From positions 1-56,163 of the forward strand of contig DASZJD010000003.1 in assembly GCA_035948415.1 (NCBI GenBank): a DNA stretch of 56,163 nt. The letters are read 5' to 3'. Source of the stretch: Acidimicrobiia bacterium (GTDB taxonomy: Bacteria > Actinomycetota > Acidimicrobiia > IMCC26256 > PALSA-555). This document shows, piece after piece, positions 8,478 through 16,463 of this stretch (its first letter is position 1; every line of letters starts with the position of its first letter). A program made the position numbers and the translations under genes. The notes beneath the pieces were generated by a model that ran no database searches, had not been told where the DNA came from, and worked only from the letters and a program-made list of their open reading frames with translations.

Positions 8478-9941
8478 ATGGAACCCGCGGCGCCCGACCG
8501 GATCCTGAACGGTCGGTACCGGCTCCTCCGCCCGCTCGCTCGGGGCGGCATGGCCTCGGTCTGGCTCGGTGAGGACACCCTGCTGGCGCGCCGCGTCGCG
8601 GTGAAGACCTTGCACCCGGAGCTGTCCGCGGACGGCTCGTTGCGCGCGCGCTTCAAGAACGAGGCCATCTCGTCGGCGAGCATCGAGGACCAGCGCATCG
8701 TCGCGGTCTACGACACCGGTGACGACGATGGCGTCGCCTACATCGTCATGGAGTTCGTCGACGGCCGCGACCTGCGTCGCCTCCTCGACGAGCAGGGCAC
8801 GCTCCCGACCAGCAGCGCGCTGCAGATCGCCCGGGACGTCGCCCTGGCGCTGGAGCATGCCCACCGCGGCGGGATCGTCCATCGCGACATCAAGCCCGCG
8901 AACGTGCTGGTGGGGCTCGACGGTCGGGTGAAGGTGACCGACTTCGGGATCGCGAAGGCCAGCCGAGCCGAGAGCGACCTCACGAGCACGGGCGTGGTGC
9001 TCGGGACCGCTCGCTACCTGGCGCCGGAGCAGGTCCGAGGCGAGCACGCGGACGCCCGAGCCGACGTCTATGCGACCGGCCTCGTGCTCTACGAGATGCT
9101 TGCCGGTCGGCTGCCCTTCCATGGCGACACGGACATGGCGGTGGCGTTGGCCCGCCTGAGCACGACGCCCGACCGGCTGCCGCCGGGGACGCCGGCGGGC
9201 GTCGCCGCGATCGTCGAGCGGTGCCTCGCCGACGATCCCGAGCAGCGCTTCCCGACCGCGCGGGCGCTCGCCGCCGCGATCGAGGCCGCCCAGGACGGGG
9301 ACCCGACGGCGCCGAACGAGGTCACCGGCATCCTGCCGTCGCCGCCGGCCCCGGCTCGGCCATCGGCCCCGCCGCCCGCGGCGTCGCCGCCGAGACGCCA
9401 GCGGAGGTGGGTGGCCGCGCTCCTCCTCGCCGCTGTCCTCGCTGGCGGCGGCACCGCTGCATTTCTCCTGGTTCGTGACCAAGGCGGGCGAGGCGCCGGC
9501 ACGCCGGGCGCCGCGCCGCGGATCGTGGCGGCCCAGGACTTCGATCCGTTCGGCAACGACGGTCAGGAGAACCACGCCAAGGTGAACCTGGCGATCGACC
9601 ACAACCCCCAGACCGCGTGGCCCACCGAGATCTACGTCACCCGCGATCTCGGCGGCGGGAAGCCAGGGGTCGGGATCTACGTGACCCTCGACGCGCTCAC
9701 CCGCGTCCGAACCGTCTCCGTCGACACGTTCGAGACCGACTGGAACGGGCAGATCTACGCCGCCGCGGCCCCGTCTCCGCAGCTCGCGGGCTGGGGCGCG
9801 CCGCTCGCGGCCGGCAGCCATCTCGGCCAGCACACCGCGTTTCGGCTCCGCACGGCGGGACGGGCGCGTGTCGTCTTGCTCTGGATCACCTACCTGCCCA
9901 CGTCGGGCGAGCTCAACGTGGCCGAGATCCACGTGAGCTGA
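8478..9941 (+). CDS. PknB-type Ser/Thr protein kinase with extracellular discoidin-like domain
   Basis: A 487-residue transmembrane eukaryotic-like kinase. The catalytic domain (1-270) has a glycine loop (ARGGMASVW), the ATP lysine K43, HRDIKPANV (135-143), DFG (155-157) and APEQ. A proline-rich linker (285-308) leads to one membrane helix (311-332). The outer 150 residues begin with an IVAAQDFDPFGNDGQEN-like strand and resemble the F5/8-type C (discoidin-like) fold found in some actinobacterial kinase and MurJ proteins; it may bind cell-wall glycans. I chose ATG 8478, 11 residues before the kinase core, over an upstream ATG at 8424 in lower-quality sequence. Confidence 0.9.
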   Translation: MEPAAPDRILNGRYRLLRPLARGGMASVWLGEDTLLARRVAVKTLHPELSADGSLRARFKNEAISSASIEDQRIVAVYDTGDDDGVAYIVMEFVDGRDLRRLLDEQGTLPTSSALQIARDVALALEHAHRGGIVHRDIKPANVLVGLDGRVKVTDFGIAKASRAESDLTSTGVVLGTARYLAPEQVRGEHADARADVYATGLVLYEMLAGRLPFHGDTDMAVALARLSTTPDRLPPGTPAGVAAIVERCLADDPEQRFPTARALAAAIEAAQDGDPTAPNEVTGILPSPPAPARPSAPPPAASPPRRQRRWVAALLLAAVLAGGGTAAFLLVRDQGGRGAGTPGAAPRIVAAQDFDPFGNDGQENHAKVNLAIDHNPQTAWPTEIYVTRDLGGGKPGVGIYVTLDALTRVRTVSVDTFETDWNGQIYAAAAPSPQLAGWGAPLAAGSHLGQHTAFRLRTAGRARVVLLWITYLPTSGELNVAEIHVS

Positions 9942-10189
9942 CGCGGAGACGCCGCGCCGCCGCTCGGTGACGAGTCGCCACGCCCGCCTTTACCTCGAGG
10001 TCGTCGCCCGTCCCCGGGCTCGCGGTTCTCGATGCCACGCCGCGGTGGGCGGGTCGGCGGCGTCATTCGGTGCACGTGTTGCACGTCGCCTACCCTCACC
10101 CCGGTCGGAGACGGCAGCGGTAGCGGGCACCCGCCGCCGCGGTTCCCGGAGCCGACCGTGAAGTCCGATGCCGAGCCCTCGGAGGTTGG

Positions 10190-11053
10190 ATGGATCCACG
10201 GCTCGTGCGCTTCGAGGGCTTCGAAGGGATCCATCTCGTCGCCGACGTGTGGGGCGAGGACACGGCGTGGCCCGTCCTGCTCATGCACGGCGGCGGCCAG
10301 ACCCGCCACGCGTGGGGCAGCACGGCCAGCGCGCTCGCGGATGCGGGCTGGCGGGCGGTGTCGCTGGACCTGCGGGGACACGGTGACAGCGAGTGGGCGC
10401 TGAACGGCGACTACTCGTTCACCGCCTTCGCCGCTGACTGCGTCGCGGTGTGCGACCAGTTGGGCCGGCCGCCGGTCCTCGTCGGGGCGTCACTCGGCGG
10501 CGTCGCGGCGATGCTCGCCGAGGGCGGCAGCGATCGGGTGGTCTCGTGCGGCCTCGTCGTGGTCGACATCACGCACCGCAGCAACCCGGAGGGGATCCAG
10601 CGCATCCGGGACTTCATGAGCTCGGGCCTGGGCGGCTTCGAATCCCTCGACGACGCGGCCGACGCCATCGCCGCGTACACGCCGAACCGCACCCGGAGCC
10701 GCAACCCGGCCGGCCTCATGAAGGTCCTCCGCCAACGACGCGACGGTCGCTGGTACTGGCACTGGGATCCGAAGTTCCTCGAGCACGGTCGAACCGAGGT
10801 GCCGCGTGAGGACTTCCAAGCGTTGTTCGAGGCCGCGCTCCGAGGCATCCGCGTCCCCACGCTCCTCGTCCGAGGCCTGCTCAGCGACGTCGTCACCGAG
10901 GAGGGCGTGCAGGACTTCCTCGATCAGATCCCGGGAGCCCGACTCGTCGATGTTGGCGGGGCGGCGCACATGGTGGCCGGCGACCAGAACGACGCCTTCT
11001 CACGAGCCGTGATCGAGTTCCTCGACCACGACATCCGGCCCACGCTGCCGTGA
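10190..11053 (+). CDS. Alpha/beta hydrolase
   Basis: A 287-residue cytosolic hydrolase with a good ribosome binding site (GGAGG, 10180-10184). The oxyanion motif is HGGG at residues 33-36 and the nucleophile elbow is GASLGG, with S101 as catalytic serine. The acid is likely the aspartate in the GLLSDVVT strand near residue 232, and the general base is the histidine in GGAAHMVAGD near residue 264. RGHGDSEW is the usual loop after strand 4. The family includes esterases, epoxide hydrolases and haloperoxidase-like enzymes; the substrate cannot be named. Confidence 0.88.
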   Translation: MDPRLVRFEGFEGIHLVADVWGEDTAWPVLLMHGGGQTRHAWGSTASALADAGWRAVSLDLRGHGDSEWALNGDYSFTAFAADCVAVCDQLGRPPVLVGASLGGVAAMLAEGGSDRVVSCGLVVVDITHRSNPEGIQRIRDFMSSGLGGFESLDDAADAIAAYTPNRTRSRNPAGLMKVLRQRRDGRWYWHWDPKFLEHGRTEVPREDFQALFEAALRGIRVPTLLVRGLLSDVVTEEGVQDFLDQIPGARLVDVGGAAHMVAGDQNDAFSRAVIEFLDHDIRPTLP

Positions 11054-11117
11054 GCTGCCCCGAGTCGGGCTGCCCCCGCCAGCACCCGGCGCGTGGCGAC
11101 GGCGGCGCCGCTCACCC

Positions 11118-12638
11118 TTGAGCACCGGCTCGGGCCTCTCACGGGTGGCCACGCCGGTCCGTCGGATCGCCGCCGCCGGCACCGGCGCTCGGTGGCCCAG
11201 CCGCGTGGGGTTCGGCGTCATCGTGATGGCCGGCGCGCTCGCCGCTCGCGCGCCAAGCCTCGGACGCGGGCTCTTCGACCCCGACGAGGCGGCGATCGCG
11301 ACCATGGGCATGGTCGTGTCCCGCGGCGGGGTCCTGTATCGGGACGTGATCGACCGCAAGCCCCCGATCGCGCCGCTGCTGTACGCGCTCACGTTCTGGG
11401 TCACCGGCAGCCGCCACCTCGAGCCGTTGCACATCGTGGCGGCGCTGGAGCTCGGCGGCGCCGCGCTCGTCGTCGCCTACGAGGTGCGGCAGCGGGCCGG
11501 CCGTCGCGCTGCGTGGTGGGCCGCGGGGCTCCTCCTCGCCGGCGCCGTCGCGCTGCGACCCGCCGACGCGCAGGCGGCCAACTACTCCCACCTTGCCCTC
11601 CTGCCGGCGTGCGGAGCCATCGTCGCTGCACGGCGCGGCTCCCGGTCGAGCGTGCTGGCGGCCGGTGTGCTGCTCGGCCTGGCGACACTCACGCGCCAGA
11701 CCTGGCTCATCGGCCTGGTGCCGGCCGCGGTCGCGGTGTGGACCCGCGGGCGCCGCAGCGATCGCGTCGGGCGCGTCGCGGTCCTCGTCGTCTCCACCGT
11801 GGCGACGATCGCGGCGGTGGCGATCGTGGTCCCGTTCGGCCCCTTCGTGCACTGGACGTTCTCGGGCAACGGCTCGCTGGTGTTCAACCTGGGCCAGGTG
11901 CAGCGGCCGATCGGCCGGGGGCTCGACGCGCTCGAGCTGTTCGTCGTCGGCCACATCGGGCTGTGCGTGCTCGTCCTCCTCCGTCGATGGCGCCGCGCCG
12001 ACCTCGACCTGTGGCTCTGGGTGCTCACGGGCCTCATCGCCGTCGTGGCGGGATTCCGATACTTCGGGCACTACTGGCTGCAGGTGCTGCCGGCTCTGTG
12101 CCTGCTCGCGGCGCCCGCCATCGCGTCGTGCACGGCGTGGACGCGGGTGGCGCTGGCGACCCTGGTCGTGGTCCCGACCTTCTTCTACTGGCAGCAGGCC
12201 TGGGCACCGATCCACGGGTCCAGCAACATCGACCAGCGGGCCTTCCCGCTGGTGGCGGAGGTCCGCCGACGAACCACCGGGGGCGACCTCGTGACCGTCT
12301 GGGGCTCGTTCCCCGAGATCTACTGGCTCTCGGGCCGCGCGCCCGGGGGCGCGCTCGTCATCACCGACTTCATCGTCGGTCGCACGGCGGGCCGCCCCGA
12401 CGGGCCGCAACGCCTCCGGGACGCCACCCCGGGCGCCCTCCACGACTTCCTGGCGAGCGTGCGCGCGCATCCGCCGAAGCTCTTCCTCGACACGTCGACC
12501 GGCGCGGTCCGCAAGTACCAGCATTACCCGCTCACGCTGATCCCGAGCGTGCGCGCGTTCGTGGATCAGCACTACCGACCGGTCGCGGTGGTGCGGGGCG
12601 TGACCGTCTACGAGCTGGCGTCAGCGCGGAGCCGCTGA
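11118..12638 (+). CDS. GT-C family membrane glycosyltransferase (ArnT/PMT-like)
   Basis: A 506-residue polytopic protein with about ten hydrophobic helices. The first extracytoplasmic loop contains LFDPDEAAIA (residues 52-61), the acidic pair expected for the catalytic site of GT-C enzymes that use lipid-linked sugars. Further on, a DRKPPIAPLLYA motif resembles the conserved lysine-proline region of ArnT and PMT proteins. The C-terminal 100 residues (after YWQQAWAPI) form a small soluble domain outside the membrane. It likely adds a sugar to lipid, protein or polysaccharide at the cell surface. The donor and acceptor are unknown. Confidence 0.8.
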   Translation: MSTGSGLSRVATPVRRIAAAGTGARWPSRVGFGVIVMAGALAARAPSLGRGLFDPDEAAIATMGMVVSRGGVLYRDVIDRKPPIAPLLYALTFWVTGSRHLEPLHIVAALELGGAALVVAYEVRQRAGRRAAWWAAGLLLAGAVALRPADAQAANYSHLALLPACGAIVAARRGSRSSVLAAGVLLGLATLTRQTWLIGLVPAAVAVWTRGRRSDRVGRVAVLVVSTVATIAAVAIVVPFGPFVHWTFSGNGSLVFNLGQVQRPIGRGLDALELFVVGHIGLCVLVLLRRWRRADLDLWLWVLTGLIAVVAGFRYFGHYWLQVLPALCLLAAPAIASCTAWTRVALATLVVVPTFFYWQQAWAPIHGSSNIDQRAFPLVAEVRRRTTGGDLVTVWGSFPEIYWLSGRAPGGALVITDFIVGRTAGRPDGPQRLRDATPGALHDFLASVRAHPPKLFLDTSTGAVRKYQHYPLTLIPSVRAFVDQHYRPVAVVRGVTVYELASARSR

Positions 12639-12736
12639 CCTCGGCGCCCGGGATCACCGGGTGGCGCGCGACGCGGTCGGAGCGCGGGTTCCCTGAGTAC
12701 CGGTTACTCAGGTGCCGGCCCTCGGCGGGCTCCATC

Positions 12737-13450
12737 ATGAGCGCGCGGCGGTCGATCCCCCCGCCGTCGAACCCGGACGAGGGAGGGCACGGGGTGCATC
12801 GGCGACACGGGGCCCGGGCCGTGGGCAGCGTCGCGGCCGTCGCCGGCTTCGCGTTCTGCCTCACGCTGCTGGCGCGGGCCGTGCGCTCGGTCCAGGCGAT
12901 CGGCGGCTTCTGCGCCTCCGGAGGCCCCTACCGCATCGCGCACCACTGCCCGAAGGGGGTGGCGGGCATCCTCCCCCTCGCCATCGTCGGCGGGCTCGTC
13001 TGCCTCGGTCTGTTCGTCCTCAGCGTGGGCGACCGGGGCCGCTCGGTGGCGCTCCTGGCGTGGCCCGCCCTGTTCCTGACCCTGGGCGGGAACCTCCTCG
13101 ACTCCGGGCTGAACCCGCCGAACGGCAGCGCCAACGTCGGGTTCCTCGTGACCGCCGGTATCTTCATCCTGATGGGCGGCATCCCGCTGGTCCTGCTCGT
13201 ACCGAGCCTCGTGCGGGGCCTCACCGGGCCGACCGAACCTCCCAAGACCTCGCCGGTGCTCGCCCCGACGAGCGTGCGGTTCACGGCCCCGCCGGCTCCG
13301 GCCGCGGTGGCGACGGCGCCGAATTCGCGGGCTGACCTCGCCAGCGAGCTCGAGCGCCTGGCCTCCCTGCACCGGCGCGGCGACCTCACCGACGCCGAGT
13401 ACGAGGCCGCGAAGCGCCGCGCCCTGCAGACGCCGGCGGGCACCCGATGA
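12737..13450 (+). CDS. Membrane protein with C-terminal SHOCT domain
   Basis: A 237-residue protein with four hydrophobic helices in the first 160 residues, an Ala/Pro-rich linker (about 165-200) and a C-terminal short helical SHOCT motif (ELERLASLHRRGDLTDAEYE). SHOCT modules are usually oligomerisation tails at the ends of bacterial membrane or phage-related proteins. I chose ATG 12737 because the coding signature begins there; the same frame stays open upstream through the glycosyltransferase gene, which is a shadow. The stop overlaps the start of a 30-residue membrane peptide by four bases. Confidence 0.75.
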   Translation: MSARRSIPPPSNPDEGGHGVHRRHGARAVGSVAAVAGFAFCLTLLARAVRSVQAIGGFCASGGPYRIAHHCPKGVAGILPLAIVGGLVCLGLFVLSVGDRGRSVALLAWPALFLTLGGNLLDSGLNPPNGSANVGFLVTAGIFILMGGIPLVLLVPSLVRGLTGPTEPPKTSPVLAPTSVRFTAPPAPAAVATAPNSRADLASELERLASLHRRGDLTDAEYEAAKRRALQTPAGTR

Positions 13451-13539
13451 CTCGAGGGCTGCTGATCGCCGCGCACGTCGCCGCGATCCTCGTCGGGATC
13501 TACGGGGGCTTTCAGGTCTTCGACCTCGTGACGAGGTGA
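13447..13539 (+). CDS. 30-residue single-span membrane peptide, coupled to the SHOCT gene
   Basis: The ATG at 13447 overlaps the TGA of the SHOCT membrane-protein gene (ATGA, 13447-13450), the classic arrangement for translational coupling. The product begins MTRGLLIAAHVAAILVGIYG and continues GFQVFDLVTR to TGA at 13537-13539. It is a single hydrophobic helix with an arginine near each end. Such peptides often act as subunits or regulators of the membrane protein encoded just upstream. No family is known to me. The NYN-domain gene starts 16 bases later, so all three may form one operon. Confidence 0.6.
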   Translation: MTRGLLIAAHVAAILVGIYGGFQVFDLVTR

Positions 13540-13555
13540 CCCGCCCCCGGTCGCG

Positions 13556-14020
13556 ATGACGACCGGACGTCGCGCCGGCGGCGGACGTCGCGTGCCCCGC
13601 CGGCGCTCGCCCGCGTCGATCCCCGTCGGGGCGCACCTGGTCGTCGACGGCATGAACGTCATCGGGAGCACGCCGGACGGGTGGTGGCGCGACCGCGACG
13701 GCGCCGTCCGCCAGCTGTTCCATCGCCTGGAGCGACTCTCGGCCGAGACGGCTCGTCCCATCACGCTGGTGCTCGACGGGCGGCCGCCGCGCGGCGTCCC
13801 CGAGGGCCGGCACGGCGGCCTGACCGTCACCTACGCCGCTCGAGGTGGCCGCGACGCCGGGGACGACCGCCTCGTCGAGGTGATCGAAGGGTGGCCCGGC
13901 GATCCGCCGGCCTGTGTCATCACCTCCGACCGCGCCCTCGCGGCGCGGGTCGAGCGACTCGGCGCCTCCGTCCGCGGCGCGACGGTGCTCCGTGCCGTGC
14001 TCGACCGGCTCGGTGACTGA
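13556..14020 (+). CDS. NYN-domain (YacP-like) RNase-fold protein
   Basis: A 154-residue protein with a basic N-terminal 20 residues followed by a PIN-like NYN domain. The first strand reads VVDGMNVIGS (D31, N34), the metal-binding start of NYN nucleases. Further acidic residues sit at GDDRLVEVI near residue 101 and at ITSDRALA near residue 122, at the expected ends of strands. VLDGRPP resembles the YacP-type second strand. Family members are thought to cut RNA, but this one's target is unknown. It follows the small membrane peptide by 16 bases. Confidence 0.8.
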   Translation: MTTGRRAGGGRRVPRRRSPASIPVGAHLVVDGMNVIGSTPDGWWRDRDGAVRQLFHRLERLSAETARPITLVLDGRPPRGVPEGRHGGLTVTYAARGGRDAGDDRLVEVIEGWPGDPPACVITSDRALAARVERLGASVRGATVLRAVLDRLGD

Positions 14021-14138
14021 GCGGCGCGACGCCACGGACGCCGGTTCGGCTGCGGCGGGCAGACTCGAGGTCGAGGCGCACGATCGCACCGGGTCGACGA
14101 GTGAGGGGCCGGCGCCGCGGTCGACCCGGGCGGTCGGC

Positions 14139-15266
14139 TCAGGCGGGCGGCGGCGGGTCCAGGTGGTAGAGGCGGGCGCAGTTCCGCCACACGATGTCGT
14201 CGCGGACGGCGGGGTCGAGGCCCGCGGTCTGCTCCGCGAGCACCGACTGGGAGTCCGGCCAGGTGGCGTCGCTGTGAGGATGGTCGTTCGCCCACATCAG
14301 GCGCTCGTGGTTCAGGAGGTCCGTGACCCGGAACGCCACCCAGTCGTCCTGGAACGTGACGTAGACGTTGTCACGGAAGTACGCGCTCGGCAGCCGAGAC
14401 AGGGCATCGGCGGTGAGCCAGGTGCGGTGGCGCTTGAAGGCGTGGTCGGCCCGATACATCCAGTGCGGCGCCCACCCGGCGTCGGCCTCGACACAGACGA
14501 CGCGCAGGTCCGGGTGCCGTTCGAACACGCCACCGAAGACCAGCGTTCCGATGATGTCCTGGCAGCCTCGGATGATGCCGAGGAAGCTGTTCATCCTCGG
14601 GCCGCGGTACGGCGGGCGGGCGAGGTTGTCGTTGTTCGTCAGGATGTGGAACGACAGGGGCAGGTCGAGCTGCGCCGCCGCGTCCCAGAACGGATCCCAC
14701 CGGTGGTCGTCGTAGTCGCCGTCGTCGTGGCAGCCCGCGTACCCCGGCATCATGACGCCGCGCAGCCCGAGCTCCTTCACCCGCTGCAGGTCGTCGATGC
14801 CCTCGGCGACGCTTCGGAGCGCGGTCTGCCCGAGCCCGACCAGCCGGTCGGGCGCGTAGCTCTGGAACTCCGTGATCCACAGGTTGTAGGCGTCGAAGCA
14901 GGCCTTCTTGTAGTCCACGTCCGGGTGGTTGCAGAGCAACATCCCCACCGACGGGTAGAGCACCTCGACCGAGACCCCGTCCCGCTGCTGCTCCGTGAGC
15001 CGGGCCGCCGGATCCCAGCCCCCGGGGTGGAGCTCGTCCCAGCCCACGAAGGTGTACGGGTGGATGCTCTCGACCGGGCGGCCCGCGGCGGCGATCATGC
15101 CGTACGGGATCCGGGCCCGGCCGCGGTCGATCTCGATGACGGCCCCCATCTTCTCGTCGGTGAGGGCGTGGGGCGCGCGATCGCGGAATCGGGGGTCGAT
15201 CCGGTCGAGATAGCAGTCACCGGGCTCCGTCACGTGCGAGTCCGCGGAGATCGTGAACAGCGTCAC
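14139..15266 (-). CDS. Amidohydrolase (amidohydrolase 2 family)
   Basis: A 375-residue TIM-barrel metal-dependent hydrolase of the group that contains aminocarboxymuconate-semialdehyde decarboxylase (ACMSD) and many uncharacterised actinobacterial enzymes. SADSHVTEP near the N-terminus (H11) is the usual metal-binding start, SFHILTN supplies the histidine at strand 5, and ANDHPHSDATWP near the C-terminus carries the catalytic aspartate. It starts with GTG 15266 and an AAGGGTGG ribosome binding site, 89 bases after the TlpA-like selenoprotein gene on the same strand, so it is probably the third gene of an LLM-redoxin-amidohydrolase operon. Decarboxylase activity is as likely as hydrolysis. Confidence 0.88.
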   Translation of the reverse strand: MTLFTISADSHVTEPGDCYLDRIDPRFRDRAPHALTDEKMGAVIEIDRGRARIPYGMIAAAGRPVESIHPYTFVGWDELHPGGWDPAARLTEQQRDGVSVEVLYPSVGMLLCNHPDVDYKKACFDAYNLWITEFQSYAPDRLVGLGQTALRSVAEGIDDLQRVKELGLRGVMMPGYAGCHDDGDYDDHRWDPFWDAAAQLDLPLSFHILTNNDNLARPPYRGPRMNSFLGIIRGCQDIIGTLVFGGVFERHPDLRVVCVEADAGWAPHWMYRADHAFKRHRTWLTADALSRLPSAYFRDNVYVTFQDDWVAFRVTDLLNHERLMWANDHPHSDATWPDSQSVLAEQTAGLDPAVRDDIVWRNCARLYHLDPPPPA

Positions 15267-15355
15267 GGTGCCACCCTTCGTCCCCGGTCCCGAGGCCAGC
15301 GTGACGTTACCCGCCGCTCGCCCGGCGGCTCGCCGGCGGTGCCGCGGCGCCCGCG

Positions 15356-16423
15356 CTAGGGCGTGACCGGCGGGTAGTAGTTCTCAGCGCCGATCTTCTG
15401 AACGTCCTCGAACCACGAGCCGTCGTACGCGTCGGTCCGTCCCTGGCGCATCGGGTCCTCGAGCTCCCAGGCCTGGCGCTTGTAGGTCCAGTTGGCCGGG
15501 AACAGTCGGTGCGCGGCCCGCCAGTGCGGGATGGCCGCGGCGTGGTCACCCGATCGGTGCAGGTGCTCGCCGAGCTCGAACTCCGCCGCCGCCAGGGCCT
15601 CGTCGGTGGCTCGGGGCTGGGAGCGGCGCACGACCTCCTCGGCGCTGAGCGCGTAGCGGCTCGAGGCGCCGTGGTCGACCCAGTCCAGGAGCATGGCGAG
15701 GTAGCCCTCCGGGTCGGTTCGGATCTTCCGGGCCTCGGCCAGCATCGCCGCGGTCTCCGGCGGGAGCGTCGTGATGTCGACCGTTCGCAGCTGCTCGAGC
15801 ACCGGGTTGCGGCCCGGGAACGCAGGCTCGGCCGGACGCACGATCGTGCCGTCCTCGTTGATCCAGAGCCCGTTCGGGACGTTCACGACGCCGAAGCGCT
15901 CGTCGAGCGAGTGACCCTGGTCGATGAGCGACGGATGCTCTGGCTTCGCGGCCTCGATGAACGGCCGCGCCGCCTCAACGTCGACGTCGAGCGCCACCGT
16001 CACGATCTCGACGCCGCGCGGATGCAGCCGGGTCCGCAGCTCCTGCCACACGGGCAGGTCGAAGCGGCATCCTCACCAGGACGCCCACGCCAGCAGCACC
16101 ACCTTCTGCCCCCGCAGGCTGGACAGCCGGAACCGGTGGCCGGCCAGATCGGGCAGCTCGAGCTCGGGCGCGCTCGCCGTGGTCAGCGCACGGCCGGTGA
16201 CGGCGGTCTCCGGTCCGAGCGCCACGAGGCCGTGCTCATCGTCGCGGGCGATCGGCATCCCGAGGGTGCGCGCGACGACGGTCACGTCGACCTGACCCGA
16301 GGGCGTCGCGTCGGTCGGCAGCGGGACGCAGATCTCCGCCTTGCAGGCACCTTCGGGCTTGATCGCCCACCCCGTCCCGGATTCGAAGGCGCGGACGTCG
16401 GTCGTGAGGTCGGTGAGGATCAC
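15356..16423 (-). CDS. TlpA/ResA-like redoxin selenoprotein (TGA read as selenocysteine)
   Basis: Read through TGA at 16073-16075, the gene encodes 355 residues. The thioredoxin-like domain follows a 90-residue N-terminal region with a CxxxxC pair (C27, C32). Its active site reads LLAWASW-U-GCRFDLPVW, with Sec at residue 117 and cysteine at 119, where TlpA/ResA relatives have cysteine. Downstream the thioredoxin fold continues (GVVNVPNGLWINEDG), then a helical TPR-like tail ending in YYPP. I chose GTG 16423 because GGAGG lies 10 bases upstream and the LLM gene stops 40 bases before. No signal peptide is seen, so a cytosolic thiol reductase or peroxidase is likely. Ordinary annotation would split this into two fragments. 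Confidence 0.85.
16034..16067 (-). promoter_or_regulatory. Candidate bacterial SECIS hairpin in the TlpA-like selenoprotein gene
   Basis: On the transcribed strand the sequence after the UGA folds by hand into a lower stem CCGC/GCGG (16064-16067 with 16034-16037), a 5 x 4 internal loop, and an upper stem CCUGCC/GGCAGG (16053-16058 with 16042-16047) capped by CGUGU. The apical loop starts 20 nucleotides after the UGA and has a G in its first two positions. This agrees with the general bacterial SECIS description (loop 16-37 nucleotides from the UGA). It would recruit SelB with selenocysteyl-tRNA. Confidence 0.7.
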
Positions 16424-16463
16424 CGGAGCAGGGCCTCCGCGCGTCGGACCGGCGCGCCGGGTG

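Noticed and set aside
11093-12736. Upstream extension of the SHOCT protein frame
   Set aside because: The frame is open back through the glycosyltransferase gene, but that part is Arg/Pro/Gly-rich shadow sequence. The real coding signature begins at ATG 12737.
16073-16075. Reading the TGA as an ordinary stop with two separate genes
   Set aside because: The thioredoxin active site is split exactly at the catalytic residue, the second part has no ribosome site or natural start, and the fold needs both parts.
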